A program made the position numbers and the translations under genes. Shown in pieces: positions 15,827 through 25,704 of a stretch of 64,000 nt of DNA (the first letter of the stretch is position 1; each line of letters starts with the position of its first letter). Origin of the DNA: Acrocarpospora corrugata (GTDB taxonomy: Bacteria; Actinomycetota; Actinomycetes; Streptosporangiales; Streptosporangiaceae); the NCBI RefSeq assembly GCF_009687845.1, contig NZ_BLAD01000070.1, positions 1-64,000 on the forward strand, read 5' to 3'. The notes under the pieces are model-generated. The model did no database searches, was not told where the DNA came from, and saw only the letters and a list, made by a program, of their open reading frames with translations.

Positions 15827-16556
15827 TCGGCGCCCCAGCACCATCGGCAAGAACAAACGCGACCGCCGTAGCCAGCCCTGCCAACGGGCCATGCCGCGTA
15901 AGCGTCCGCTTGGCTGCGGTGGCGTGTCCAGGCTGCCGTACCGCCCTTGGCCTCGGGTGCGTGCGGTTGACGGCTGCCTCTCGGGCGGGAACGCCTGTGG
16001 GGTGGTGATCGTTGAGCGAGGTGATCGGCTCTCCGCCCCCGGCTGCTGCAGGTCGGCGGCCATCTCGCGGGAGTGTGCTGCACGGAGTCGCCGACACCGG
16101 GGAAGCGACTTGATCGAGCTGGTGATCCAGATCGTGCTGGCCGCGGGGGGCGGATATCGGCGCTGACCAGGCAGGCCGAACCGATACCCGAACGCTGATC
16201 TCGAAGAGAACAGTCTTGGCGGGGTCGGCAATCCTGGCGGAGAAGGCCGACTGCTGGGATGAGCGTGACCAACTGCCGGAGGTGACCGAGGCGGAGATCC
16301 TCGAACTGTGCCGGTGGCTGCTGCTTCAGCCACCCCCAAGAGGCCGAACATGTCGTGTGGCTGACCATTGCAACGCCGTCTCTCCGCACGTCAAGGAACG
16401 GATCGGCCCCGCCAGCCTGTACGACGGCCGGTGGGACGAGCGCGACAGGGACGCGGCGGTCCAGGAAACTGGGCCCAGCGGGCGCGGAGAATGTCCGTCG
16501 GGTCGGTTCGGCGGATCGGGTTCGGGGCGGATTTCGCGCTCGGCTTGGTCGTGGGC
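15827..16556. other. Non-coding/decayed stretch
   Basis: About 730 bases in which no frame shows a family pattern or a coherent start. Open frames occur on both strands with a low-complexity Arg/Pro/Ser composition typical of out-of-frame high-GC DNA. One plus-strand piece around 16216-16320 (AEKADCWDERDQLPEVTEAE) has protein-like composition but I do not recognise it. The stretch lies between two pseudogenes and is most likely decayed sequence. Confidence 0.5.
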
Positions 16557-17247
16557 TCACGACCGGCAGCCTTGTGCGGCCCAGGCCAGGTAGGCCGGGG
16601 TCTGGTCGGTGACGATCCGGTGGTGCGGATACCGATAGCAGGCCCTTGCGGGCCGGGGCGGAGCGCACGGTGCGCAGGGCCGAGGGGAAGAACGAGGTCA
16701 GGCTGGCCCACGCCGAGGCCGACAACCGCCGGTAGAGCTCTTGCAGGGAGTGCAGGTCAGCAGAGTCGGGACCTGCTTCAGTTCCACCAGGGTCTCCTTG
16801 GTTTGCCCCGCAACAGTTGCAGGGCCTGGTCGAGGGTCGGTGGTCGCGGGCCGTCGGGCGGTGCGCAGCGTGCGGAATTGTGCCAGCGTCATGTCGGAGA
16901 CCCGTCCGGTGGCTGTGGTGGCGCGGTCGACCGTGGCGTCGTGCATCAGCACCGGCCGGTGATCCTTGGTGAATCGCACATCCGGTTCGACGCGGTCGGA
17001 ATCCGCCGTCAGGGCGCGCCGGAACGCCGACAGGGTGTTCTCCGTTCCCGCGGCGGCTGGTTGCGGAGTTGGTTGCCCGCCCGCACGCCGGTGACCTGGT
17101 ACGTGCAGGCCGGGACAGAGCTGCTGGCAGGGTTGTCGGCGGTACGGGCGGCGGCCTGGGCCGGCAGGCCGGTGGCCAGGAGCCAGGAGCCAGCCGACGG
17201 TGGCGCACGCGGGTGAGTGCGGAGGCGATCCGCTCGGCGAGGGTCAT
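16557..17247 (-). pseudogene. Glycerophosphodiester phosphodiesterase (GDPD), multiply frameshifted
   Basis: Read across frames, the strand starts at ATG 17247 (MTLAERIASALTRVRHRRL, an export-like N-terminus). It then shows the GDPD core RPVLMHDATVDRATTATGRV and SDMTLAQFRTLRTA at about 16870-16980, followed by KETLVELKQVP, LHSLQELYRRLSAS and a C-terminal VTDQTPAYLAWAAQ, stop at 16557. GDPD enzymes hydrolyse glycerophosphodiesters to glycerol-3-phosphate. At least three frame changes are needed, so the gene is dead unless the assembly is poor here. Confidence 0.75.
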
Positions 17248-17278
17248 GATACTCGCTGCGTTGTGGTGTGCTAAGCAG

Positions 17279-17977
17279 TCAGGCGTCAGGGCTGACCAGC
17301 CCTGTTCGGTAGGCGATGACAACCAGTTGCGCGCGGTCACGCGCACCCAGTTTTGCCATCGCGTGGCTGACATGGGTGCGCGCGGTGGCCGGGCTGAGGA
17401 ACAGTTCGGCGCCGATCTCGTCGTTGCTGAAACCCCGTCCCACCAGCGCCAGCACTTCTCGTTCGCGCCCGGTGAGCACCGCGAGCCGGTCCTCCGCGGC
17501 ACTGGCTGCCGTTCGCCGCGCGGTGAACTGACTGATGAGACGCCTGGTGATCCGCGGCGCGAGCAGGGCGTCTCCGGCGGCGACCACCCGGATGGCATGC
17601 AGGAGTTCGGCCGGTCCGGCGTCCTTGAGCAGAAAGCCGCTGGCACCGGCTTGCAGTCCTTCGAAAACGTAGGCGTCGGTGTCGTAGGTGGTGAGGATGA
17701 GAATCCGGACGCGCTCCAGCCCGCGCATCCCGGTGATCTGGGTGGTGGCCTGGATTCCGTCGACCTTCGGCATGCGGATGTCCATGAGGACGACGTCGGG
17801 GCGGGTGGCGCGGGCGCCCTCGACGGCTTCGGCGCCGTTGGTCGCTTCTCCGACCACGGTGATGTCGTCTTCGAGGTCGAGCAGCAATTTGAATCCGGAT
17901 CGCACGAGTTTCTCGTCGTCGGCGAGCAGCACCTTGATCGGAGCGGTGGTCGACAGTGACCCGGATGCGGTGTTCAT
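17279..17977 (-). CDS. NarL/LuxR-type response regulator
   Basis: 232 residues: receiver domain with the acidic pair in LLADDE (20-22), phosphoacceptor Asp66 in VLMDIRMP and the conserved Thr and Lys in ILTTYD and LLKDAG. A GerE-type HTH follows near 165-225 (LTGREREVLALVGRGFSNDEI). The ATG at 17977 overlaps the stop of the histidine kinase gene (ATGA), making a co-translated two-component pair. The likely target is the divergent 19402-24020 gene set. Confidence 0.95.
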   Translation of the reverse strand: MNTASGSLSTTAPIKVLLADDEKLVRSGFKLLLDLEDDITVVGEATNGAEAVEGARATRPDVVLMDIRMPKVDGIQATTQITGMRGLERVRILILTTYDTDAYVFEGLQAGASGFLLKDAGPAELLHAIRVVAAGDALLAPRITRRLISQFTARRTAASAAEDRLAVLTGREREVLALVGRGFSNDEIGAELFLSPATARTHVSHAMAKLGARDRAQLVVIAYRTGLVSPDA

Positions 17978-19200
17978 CGGAGCGACCCGGTCGGTGCGAG
18001 CGGCAGCCGGGCCGTGACCTGGAAACCTCCGCCCGGAGTCGGCTCGGCGTCGAGCTCTCCGCCGAGCAGCTGACAGCGCTCGCGCATGCCCAGGATCCCG
18101 CGGCCCGCCTTGGCCGACGTGTCCGTGCCATTGCCGGACGGTCGATCCGCGGAGGCGTCACCGGTGCGGCGGCCTTCGTCGGTCACGCGGATCTCCAGGA
18201 CGTCGGTCCCCGGGTTCAGCGCGACCGTCACCCGGGTCGGGCCGACGTGACAGATCACATTGGTGATCGACTCCTGAAGGATCCGGTAGGCGGCACTGTC
18301 CACCGCGCTTGGCAACGGCGTCGCGGGCGCGGTCGATTCGAGCGTGATGTCCAGTCCGGCCTCGCGTGCCTTGGCGGTGAGTTCGTCGATCTGTTCCAGG
18401 CCGGGGTGTGGCACGCGGCCGTCGTTGTCGTCACGGAGCACGCCGAGGATGGTTCGCATCTCCCGCAGCGCCCGGGAACTGGTCTGCTCGATGGCTTGCA
18501 ACGCTTCGCGGGCCCGGTCCGGTCTCTTGTCGAGCACGTGCGCGGTGACCCCGGACTGCACGTTGATGATCGCGATGGCGTGCGCGACGGTGTCGTGGAC
18601 TTCGCGCGCGATCCGGAGCCGTTCGGCATCGACCCGCGCTCGCGCTTCTTCCTCGCGGGTCCGTTCAGCCAGTTCCGCACGCTCCTGGGCTTCGGCCGCG
18701 ATGACCCGACGGGACCGGACGGACTCGCCAAGGGCCGCGCTCATGATCGACACACCGATGCGGAAGAACACCCAGCCGATGGCGGCGCGCGGCTCGATGT
18801 CGGCCGCCGCGAACAACCACCCGATGGCGAGCGCCGCCGTACCCGCACCGGCGATCACCAATGACCGGCGCCCGTCACCGTAGGCGGCGAGGGTGTACAG
18901 GGCGACGAAGAGCGCGAGCCAGCCGGGCCCGTCCGGGAAGTCGAGACCGTAGTACACCAAGCTGGCGAGTGCGGCGATGACGAACACCGGCACCGGCCAC
19001 CGTCGGCGGACGGTCAGGACCAGGCCACTCACCACCAGCAGCGCCAATCCGAGGTTTCCGAAGTCGGTGAGCGGACGCGGTGCCCCCTCGGCGGCAACGC
19101 GGGCGAGCGTGCCCTGCACCTGCATCACGGTGACGAAGAGCGCGATCACCACGTCTTGCGTCCCGACACGCAGGCGGAACGGCACTGCGCGGCGTTTCAT
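17974..19200 (-). CDS. NarL-type sensor histidine kinase (HisKA_3)
   Basis: 408 residues with about four to five N-terminal membrane segments (within 15-155), a coiled-coil-like Glu/Arg-rich linker (165-195), the HisKA_3 phosphoacceptor motif REVHDTVAHA with His202, and a C-terminal ATPase domain (AAYRILQESITNVICH, GRGILGMRERCQLLGG). There is no extracellular sensor domain, so a membrane or cell-envelope signal is likely. Such kinases often control efflux or envelope stress genes in actinomycetes (family knowledge). Confidence 0.94.
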   Translation of the reverse strand: MKRRAVPFRLRVGTQDVVIALFVTVMQVQGTLARVAAEGAPRPLTDFGNLGLALLVVSGLVLTVRRRWPVPVFVIAALASLVYYGLDFPDGPGWLALFVALYTLAAYGDGRRSLVIAGAGTAALAIGWLFAAADIEPRAAIGWVFFRIGVSIMSAALGESVRSRRVIAAEAQERAELAERTREEEARARVDAERLRIAREVHDTVAHAIAIINVQSGVTAHVLDKRPDRAREALQAIEQTSSRALREMRTILGVLRDDNDGRVPHPGLEQIDELTAKAREAGLDITLESTAPATPLPSAVDSAAYRILQESITNVICHVGPTRVTVALNPGTDVLEIRVTDEGRRTGDASADRPSGNGTDTSAKAGRGILGMRERCQLLGGELDAEPTPGGGFQVTARLPLAPTGSLR

Positions 19201-19289
19201 GCCGTGATCCTACTGTTCTCGGGTACGGACAGCGCTCCGCCCAGACGCGCGACCTACTACGGCGACAGGCGTAGCGAGACACGAATCGG

Positions 19290-19307
19290 CTACGCCCAAT
19301 TGCGTAG
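19290..19307. promoter_or_regulatory. Candidate operator between the kinase gene and the oxidase/efflux genes
   Basis: An inverted repeat CTACGC-CCAATT-GCGTAG (6-6-6) lies in the 200-base divergent promoter region. A related half-site GGCGTAGCG occurs about 25 bases upstream. It is a reasonable binding site for the adjacent response regulator, but no family consensus proves this. Confidence 0.4.
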
Positions 19308-19401
19308 ACGCTGTCATCCGCTGGCAGAGGCCACGGCAGCCTCACCGGCGCGACGATCTCCGTCATGAACGCTCACCCTCACCCACCTCAAGGAGCGCGC
19401 C

Positions 19402-19809
19402 ATGCGTAGATCCTTCGCCGGGCTGGCGACCCTGCAGGTGCTGGCCGTCGTCGCACAGTTCTTCCTGGCCGCCAGCAGTGCGTTCGACACGGCGCCCAAC
19501 GACGAGTCCTTCCAGACGCACCGCATGCTGGGCGCCGGAATCATCCTGCTCGCGGTCCTGGTAACCATCGTCGCCGCGATAGCCCGGATGCCCGGGCGGC
19601 TCATCGGGATGAGCGGCCTGGTCGCCGGGCTCGCGGTCGTCCAGTTCGTGATCGGGGCGATCGCCAAAGCGCTCGACGGCGCCGCCGGCGAGCTCGTCTT
19701 CGGTCTGCACGCGGTCAACGGTCTCGCCATCCTGGCAGTGGCCGGGATGATCGCCCGCCAGGCCGGACAGCTGTCCAGGCCGGCCACCCCCGCGCGACAG
19801 GCGCCATGA
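19402..19809 (+). CDS. Small four-helix membrane protein (DUF6220-like)
   Basis: 135 residues, almost entirely four hydrophobic helices with a long periplasmic loop (ASSAFDTAPNDESFQTHRMLG) and His residues in two helices (QTHRMLG, GLHAVNG), in the style of small haem- or quinone-associated membrane proteins. It resembles DUF6220 members. A good ribosome site (AAGGAG) precedes ATG 19402 and the stop overlaps the oxidase start (ATGA). It may be a membrane partner of the oxidase (inference). Confidence 0.75.
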   Translation: MRRSFAGLATLQVLAVVAQFFLAASSAFDTAPNDESFQTHRMLGAGIILLAVLVTIVAAIARMPGRLIGMSGLVAGLAVVQFVIGAIAKALDGAAGELVFGLHAVNGLAILAVAGMIARQAGQLSRPATPARQAP

Positions 19810-21734
19810 CCACCGGGCAGTGGATCATCCTGGATCACGTCGTCGCGCTGCTGGGCATCGCCACCTGGTTCGCGGCCGGCGTCGCACTGGCGCTCCGGCG
19901 GACCCGGCTGGCGTTCGCCGCCCTGGTCGCGGCGGTGCTCGTGACGCTTGTCCGGATGGTCACCGTGGTGATGCTGGCCGCCCGGGGCTGGTGGTTCGTC
20001 CAGGAGAAGGTGCTGCTGGGGTTGCCGATGCTGGGGGTCGCCGGAGCCGGGGCCGTGCTGCTCGCGGCGCGGCGGGGGCGCGGCGACGGTGGGTCGGCAG
20101 GCGGCGTGGTCTCGGTGCTCACCACGGCTTACGCGGCGCTGGCCGGTCTTGTGGTGACCGTCCTGGCCGGGTACCCACTCACCCTGAGCACGGCCTTGAT
20201 CACGATCTCGCTGGTGTGCGCCGGCGCGTTGCTGACCGCGCGCGTGGTCGCGCCTCCCATCGAGAACACCGCTGATTCGGAGGGTCGGCGCGGGATCTCG
20301 CGCCGCCGGTTCATCGGCTGGACCGGCGGCGCGGTCGCGGTGACCGCGGCCGGCGCCGGCGCCGGGCTGTCGTTCCTCCCCGCCGAATCGGAGGCCATCG
20401 GAGGCGGCCCCGGACGGTCGTCCCGAGCGGCCGTGTCAGTGGCCGACCTACGGGGCCCCGGCTCACCGGCACCGGGTGGCACGGTGCGGCGAGCCGTACT
20501 CACCGCGAAGAAGGCCACCGTACGGCTCCCGTCCGGACGAGAGATCCACGCGTGGACCTACAACGGCGAGGTCCCGGGTCCGGCGATCACCGCGACCCGG
20601 GGCGACCTGATCGAAGTGCGGCTGCGCAACGCCGACATCGACGACGGCGTGACCCTGCACTGGCACGGCTACGACGTACCGTGCGGTGAGGACGGCGCGC
20701 CGGGTGTGACCCAGCTGGCCGTGCGACCCGGTGCGGACTTCGTCTACCGGTTCCGCGCCGACCAGGCGGGCACCTACTGGTACCACACCCATCACGCGTC
20801 TCACCTCGGCGTACGCAACGGGCTGTACGGAACCCTCGTCGTAACACCGCGCGACCGGCAGCCGGCCGACGGGCAGGTGGACCTGACCCTGCCCGTGCAC
20901 ACCTTCGGCGGCACCGTCGTGATCGCGGGCAGAGACGGCCGAACCGAACACCTCGCACCACCAGGCACACCCGTCCGGCTGCGATTGATCAACACCGACT
21001 CGGATCCGCACCGGTTCGTCCTCGCCGGAACCCCGTTCCGGATGGCAGCCGTCGACGGCCGAGACCTCAACCAGCCCGGCGAGGTCAGCGGCGTCGCACT
21101 GCACCTGCCCGCAGGCGGGCGATACGACCTGGTGTTCCTCATGCCGGACACGTCCGTGGCACTCGTTGTCGACGACGATCGTGACGGCGGACTGCGCCTG
21201 CATGGCGATGACCCCGGTGAAGCGCGCATCGAGGACACCTCCGGCTTGCCGGAGCTCGACCTGCTGCGGTACGGAACTCCGGCCGCCGTACCCTTCGACG
21301 CCCGCGATGCCGACCGGCATTTCACCATGGTCCTCGACCGCGGAGCGGCCATGGTCGACGGCCAACCGGCGTACGCGCACACCGTCAACGGCCGGGGCCA
21401 CCCCTCCATCCCCGGCCAGCTCGTCGCCAAAGGCGACATCGTCCGGTTCACCGTCGTCAACCGGAGCCTGGAAACGCACCCCTGGCACCTGCACGGCCAT
21501 CCCGTGCTGATCCTGTCCAGGGACGGGACGCCGTCGACGGGCAGCCCGCTGTGGGTGGACACATTCGACGTCCGGCCAGGCGAGACATGGGAGGTCGCGT
21601 TCCGCGCTGCGAATCCCGGAATCTGGATGAACCATTGTCACAATTTGCCCCACGCGCACCAGGGCATGATGCTGCGACTCCACTATGACGGCGTCACGAC
21701 GCCATTCGGCGGAAGCCCAGGCCATGGCCACTGA
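19806..21734 (+). CDS. Multicopper oxidase with N-terminal membrane domain
   Basis: 642 residues in two parts. Residues 1-150 form about five membrane helices. After a Tat-like SRRRFIGWTGG (about 165-175) and another hydrophobic stretch comes a periplasmic/extracellular multicopper oxidase. All copper motifs are visible: HWHG (285-288), WYHTHH (325-330), HPWHLHGH (558-565) and HCHNLPHAHQGMM (610-622). Both T1 and trinuclear copper sites therefore look intact. Membrane-fused oxidases of this kind may act in copper tolerance or phenol oxidation. Co-transcribed with the small membrane protein upstream. Confidence 0.92.
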   Translation: MTTGQWIILDHVVALLGIATWFAAGVALALRRTRLAFAALVAAVLVTLVRMVTVVMLAARGWWFVQEKVLLGLPMLGVAGAGAVLLAARRGRGDGGSAGGVVSVLTTAYAALAGLVVTVLAGYPLTLSTALITISLVCAGALLTARVVAPPIENTADSEGRRGISRRRFIGWTGGAVAVTAAGAGAGLSFLPAESEAIGGGPGRSSRAAVSVADLRGPGSPAPGGTVRRAVLTAKKATVRLPSGREIHAWTYNGEVPGPAITATRGDLIEVRLRNADIDDGVTLHWHGYDVPCGEDGAPGVTQLAVRPGADFVYRFRADQAGTYWYHTHHASHLGVRNGLYGTLVVTPRDRQPADGQVDLTLPVHTFGGTVVIAGRDGRTEHLAPPGTPVRLRLINTDSDPHRFVLAGTPFRMAAVDGRDLNQPGEVSGVALHLPAGGRYDLVFLMPDTSVALVVDDDRDGGLRLHGDDPGEARIEDTSGLPELDLLRYGTPAAVPFDARDADRHFTMVLDRGAAMVDGQPAYAHTVNGRGHPSIPGQLVAKGDIVRFTVVNRSLETHPWHLHGHPVLILSRDGTPSTGSPLWVDTFDVRPGETWEVAFRAANPGIWMNHCHNLPHAHQGMMLRLHYDGVTTPFGGSPGHGH

Positions 21735-21842
21735 TCCCGCCTGCGTCGCTCGCCGAGTCGGCGATTCTCGCCCTGCTGCGAAATGCACCGTGATGACTCT
21801 TGATCCGTTCTATGCGGCAACGAGAGAAAGGACTTGAGGAAG

Positions 21843-24020
21843 ATGATGACAATCGAAACCCCTCGTACTAGTGGAGCTCTGGCGGGGTTAGCCCGATTCT
21901 GTTATCGGCGCCGTCGCCTGGTCCTTCTGACCTGGATCGTCGGCGTCATCGCGGTGGCGTTCGTCGGCTTCGGCTACGGCGCCGCCTCCGACAACGAATA
22001 CTCCGGTGGAGACTCCGATTCCGCCAAGGCACAGGTTCTGATCGAGAAGCATTTTCCCGAGCGGCAAGGGGACACGCTGACTCTCGCGATCAAGGCGGCG
22101 CAGGGGATCGACGACCTCGCCGCCCGGCAAAAGGTCGAGAAGGTCATCGCCGATTTGCACGCCTCACCCATTACGGGGCCGGTGACCTCGCCGTATCAGG
22201 ACGAGGATCTGGTGACGGAGGATCGTCGTATCGCCCGTACGACCATCCCGCTGACCGACAAGGATGTGGAGAAGACCGAGGTCAAGCGCCTGGTGGACAC
22301 AGTCAAGGCCGCCTCGGGTGACGGTGTGACACTGGGGCTGGGCGGGGAGGCGGCGGAAAAGGCCGAGACGCCCCCGCAGGGTCCGGCCGAGAGCGTGGGC
22401 GTCCTGGCGGCAGCGGTGATCTTGTTCATCGCCTTCGGGTCGCTGGTGGCCATGGGCCTGCCGATCGTGACCGGACTGATGGCGGTCCTCGGCGGCGTCG
22501 CCCTGATGAAGCTCGTGGGGCACGTGGTCCCGTCACCGGACTTCACTGTGCTCGTCGCCGCGTTGATCGGGCTCGGTGTCGGCATCGACTACGCGCTGTT
22601 CATCCTGACCCGCTACAAGGACGGCCTGCTGGACGGCGACGAGCCCGAGAGCGCCACGGTCACGGCCATCACGACCGCAGGTCACGCGGTGCTGTTCGCC
22701 GGCACGACCGTCGTGATCGCGCTGCTGGGCCTGATCGCCATGGGGCAGGAGATGATGACCGGCGTGGCCATCGGCGCGTCGGTGGCCGTGCTGGTGACGA
22801 TGATCGCCGCGGTGACCCTGGTGCCGGCGTTCCTGGGCTTCGCCGGCCACAAGATCAACTCGCTGCGCCTGCCCCGTCGCACGTCCCACCGGCACAGGGC
22901 CGACGGTGTCCCGGCCCGGGAGCGGACCCCCGCCGAGCGCTGGGCCGGTGTGGTGCAGCGCAGGCCGCTGGTCGCCGCGATATTGGCCGGCGCGGGCCTG
23001 CTGGTGATGGCCGCCCCCGCGCTGTCGATGCGGCTGAGCCTGCCCGACGCCAGTGTCCAGCCCCACGACAGGAGCAGCTACACCTCATACGAGATCATCT
23101 CCGAGGGCTTCGGTCCCGGCTACGGCGCACCCCTGATCTTCGCCGCCGAGGTCGACGCCAAGGACGCCGATCTGCGTCCCATCGTCGAAGCGGTCGGGAA
23201 GACCGAGGGCATCGCCCACGTCACGCAGCCTCGGGTCAGCGATGACGGGCAGGCCGCCACCTTCATGGCCTTCCCCAAGACCGGATACCAGGAGGAGGCG
23301 ACCGCGGACCTGGTGCACGAACTCCGTGACGACGTGCTGCCCCAGGCGCCCGGCGGCGAAGAGGTCTACGTCGGTGGCCCGAACGCCGGCGCGATCGACC
23401 TCGCCGAGGACACCGGCTCGCGCCTGCCTCTGATGATCGCGGTCGTCATCGTGCTGTCCCTGGTACTGCTGATCGTGCTGGTCCGGTCGGTCACGATCGC
23501 GCTGCAGGCCGCCGTGATGAACCTGCTGTCGATCGGCGCCGCCTACGGCGTGCTGGTCGCGGTCGTGCAGTGGGGATGGCTCGGCTCGGCCCTCGGTTTC
23601 CCCACCGCCATGCCGATCACGACCTGGGTGCCGATGATGATGTTCCCGCTCCTGTTCGGCTTGTCGATGGATTACGAGGTCTTCCTGATCTCGCGGATCC
23701 GTGAGGAGTACGAGCGCACCGGCGACACCCGGAGGGCCGTCACGCACGGGCTGGCGCGCACCGCCAAGGTCATCACGGCCGCGGCCGCCATCATGATCGC
23801 CATCTTCACGACCGCCCTGCTCGGCCCCGACGTCTCGGTCAAGCAGATCGGCCTGGGCATGGCCGTCGCCGTGCTCGTCGACGCCACCATCATCCGGATG
23901 ATCCTCGTCCCCGCGGTGATGGAACTGTGCGGCAAGGCCAACTGGTGGATGCCCGGACGCCGGGCACCGAAGGCGACCTTGGCTTCACCGGCCAGGCTCG
24001 GGGAACAGACCAGAGTCTGA
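21843..24020 (+). CDS. MMPL/RND-family transporter
   Basis: About 725 residues with the duplicated MMPL layout: one N-terminal helix (30-55), an extracellular domain, a block of five helices, a cytoplasmic loop rich in Arg, then the same again. The characteristic GIDYALF and SMDYEVFLISRIREEY motifs, with Asp residues of the proton pathway, are present. These exporters move lipids, siderophores or drugs. Starts at TTG 21834, ATG 21843 and ATG 21846 are all in frame; 21843 is chosen. It follows the oxidase by about 110 bases and may share its regulation. Confidence 0.92.
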   Translation: MMTIETPRTSGALAGLARFCYRRRRLVLLTWIVGVIAVAFVGFGYGAASDNEYSGGDSDSAKAQVLIEKHFPERQGDTLTLAIKAAQGIDDLAARQKVEKVIADLHASPITGPVTSPYQDEDLVTEDRRIARTTIPLTDKDVEKTEVKRLVDTVKAASGDGVTLGLGGEAAEKAETPPQGPAESVGVLAAAVILFIAFGSLVAMGLPIVTGLMAVLGGVALMKLVGHVVPSPDFTVLVAALIGLGVGIDYALFILTRYKDGLLDGDEPESATVTAITTAGHAVLFAGTTVVIALLGLIAMGQEMMTGVAIGASVAVLVTMIAAVTLVPAFLGFAGHKINSLRLPRRTSHRHRADGVPARERTPAERWAGVVQRRPLVAAILAGAGLLVMAAPALSMRLSLPDASVQPHDRSSYTSYEIISEGFGPGYGAPLIFAAEVDAKDADLRPIVEAVGKTEGIAHVTQPRVSDDGQAATFMAFPKTGYQEEATADLVHELRDDVLPQAPGGEEVYVGGPNAGAIDLAEDTGSRLPLMIAVVIVLSLVLLIVLVRSVTIALQAAVMNLLSIGAAYGVLVAVVQWGWLGSALGFPTAMPITTWVPMMMFPLLFGLSMDYEVFLISRIREEYERTGDTRRAVTHGLARTAKVITAAAAIMIAIFTTALLGPDVSVKQIGLGMAVAVLVDATIIRMILVPAVMELCGKANWWMPGRRAPKATLASPARLGEQTRV

Positions 24021-24324
24021 CCTCGACAGGAGACGAGCAGCTCAGGGGGATATTCGGCGCTGGTGACGCGGCGCCGAGACCTCGGCGCCGCTTGGCCACA
24101 GCGCGCTCCGCCCGGCTCGATTGGACCACGCTCACCAGTGGCCGGAATCCCCTACCACGAACGGTGATTGAGCACGACGGACCCAGCCGCCGAACGGTTC
24201 GTCGGCAGCGGTGCTCAGCTGGCAGTACGGCAGGCGGGCGCGTCGCTCATCAAGAATCCTCCGATCCCGTGCAGGCGTTGGTCTGGGCGCCGCCGGGGCC
24301 CGCAGCGCGGGTGGTCGTCCGGCG
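24021..24324. other. Intergenic gap between convergent genes, nothing recognised
   Basis: About 300 bases between the convergent ends of the MMPL and chromate-transporter genes. The only frames are the overrun of neighbouring genes in other phases. I see no tRNA-like fold and no strong terminator hairpin with a U tract. Confidence 0.5.
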
Positions 24325-25539
24325 TCAGGCCAGAAGGGTGTGGGCCAGTCCGATGGCGGCGCCGCCGGCGATATACCAGGCGTTGTTGAGCTTGGTCTTC
24401 CACAGCAGCGCCAGGGTGACCAGCGCGATCGCGGCGGTGAGGGGATCGATGACGGCGGTCTGCCCGAGTTGGAAGGACACCCCGGCCATGAGGGCCAGCG
24501 CGGCGACGTTGAGGCCGTCCAGCAGAGCGGAGGTCCACGCGCTGGAGCGGAGCTTGTCGGTGAGTTTGGTGAGCAGTCCGACGAAGACGAAGGACGGCAG
24601 GAAGATGGCGACGGTGGCCAGGAACGCGCCGAGGGGGCCGGCGACGAGGTAGCCGATGAAGGTGGCCGTGGTGAACACCGGGCCCGGGGTGACCTGGCCG
24701 ATGGACACGGCGTCGATGAGCTGCTGATTGGTGATCCAGCCGAGCCGGTGGACGAAGTCGCCGCGCAGGAAGGCCAGCAGTACATAGCCGCTGCCGTACA
24801 GGACGGACCCGATCTTCAGCATGGTGAGGAACAGCTGCGCCAGCTGACCGCCGGTTGGATCGGGGAAGACGGGCAGAGCCGGCGTGCCCAGGCCGCCGAG
24901 CAGCGCCACCAGGCCATGTGCGGTGTCCTGGCGGTGCTGCCGTACCAGAAGGGCTGCCGCCGCCAGCAGCGCGCCCGCGGCCAGCACGAGCAGCTCGTTG
25001 ATGCCCAGCAGGTAGGCGGCGAGGGAGGCGAGGGCCAGCACGGCGAGCCACATGTTCTTGATCACTGTGCGAAGCAGGCTGACGAGCGCGTGCGCGATGA
25101 TCGCAATCACCGCTGGGACGATCCCGTACAAGATGCCCGCGACGGCGGGCGTCGTCCCGTAGGTGAGGTAAGCCCAGGCCAGCGCGGTGACGATCAGCGC
25201 CGCAGGGAGGATGAAGCAGACGCCGGCGGCCAGCAGGCCGCGCCAGCGGGCGCGGTCATAGCCCAGGTGGATGGCCAGCTCGGTGGAGTTGGGGCCGGGA
25301 ATGAGGTTGGTCGCGCCCATCAGGTCGACGAAACGTTCGTCGCTGACCCAGCCGCGGCGGCGTACCAGCTCATCGCGCATCATCGCGGTGTGCGCGGCCG
25401 GGCCGCCGAAGGCGATGGCGCCGAGCTTGAGGAACAGCAGCGCCACCTCCCATGACGCCCGCCAGGACGTCCCCGTCCCGCCTGCCCGATCGCCGGCGGG
25501 ATCTCCAGCCTGATCGCCGGTGAAGTGCTCGTCTGCCAC
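24325..25539 (-). CDS. chrA: Chromate/CHR-family transporter
   Basis: 404 residues with two homologous CHR halves of about six helices each: FLKLGAIAFGGPAAHTAMM and GATNLIPGPNSTEL in the first, LKIGSVLYGSGYVLLAFL and SIGQVTPGPVFTTATFIGY in the second. This is the long-chain CHR type that exports chromate using ion gradients. GTG 25539 is chosen because GGAAGGG lies six bases upstream; in-frame codons further up lack a ribosome site. It is divergent from the ArsR-ArsC fusion gene, which may regulate it. Confidence 0.93.
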   Translation of the reverse strand: MADEHFTGDQAGDPAGDRAGGTGTSWRASWEVALLFLKLGAIAFGGPAAHTAMMRDELVRRRGWVSDERFVDLMGATNLIPGPNSTELAIHLGYDRARWRGLLAAGVCFILPAALIVTALAWAYLTYGTTPAVAGILYGIVPAVIAIIAHALVSLLRTVIKNMWLAVLALASLAAYLLGINELLVLAAGALLAAAALLVRQHRQDTAHGLVALLGGLGTPALPVFPDPTGGQLAQLFLTMLKIGSVLYGSGYVLLAFLRGDFVHRLGWITNQQLIDAVSIGQVTPGPVFTTATFIGYLVAGPLGAFLATVAIFLPSFVFVGLLTKLTDKLRSSAWTSALLDGLNVAALALMAGVSFQLGQTAVIDPLTAAIALVTLALLWKTKLNNAWYIAGGAAIGLAHTLLA

Positions 25540-25704
25540 TGTCGCCCTTCCGTTGCCTAGTGCGCGGCCCGCCAGGAGGCGGACAAGACCGGGCACTCGA
25601 AAGCCCGGGCGTGGTTCGGCCGCCGCCCAGCCGTGAGCAGCACGAGCGGACGGCGTCAGCTGTCGCCATGCTCATCGGACCGAAACTCCTCGCAAGCGCA
25701 GATG

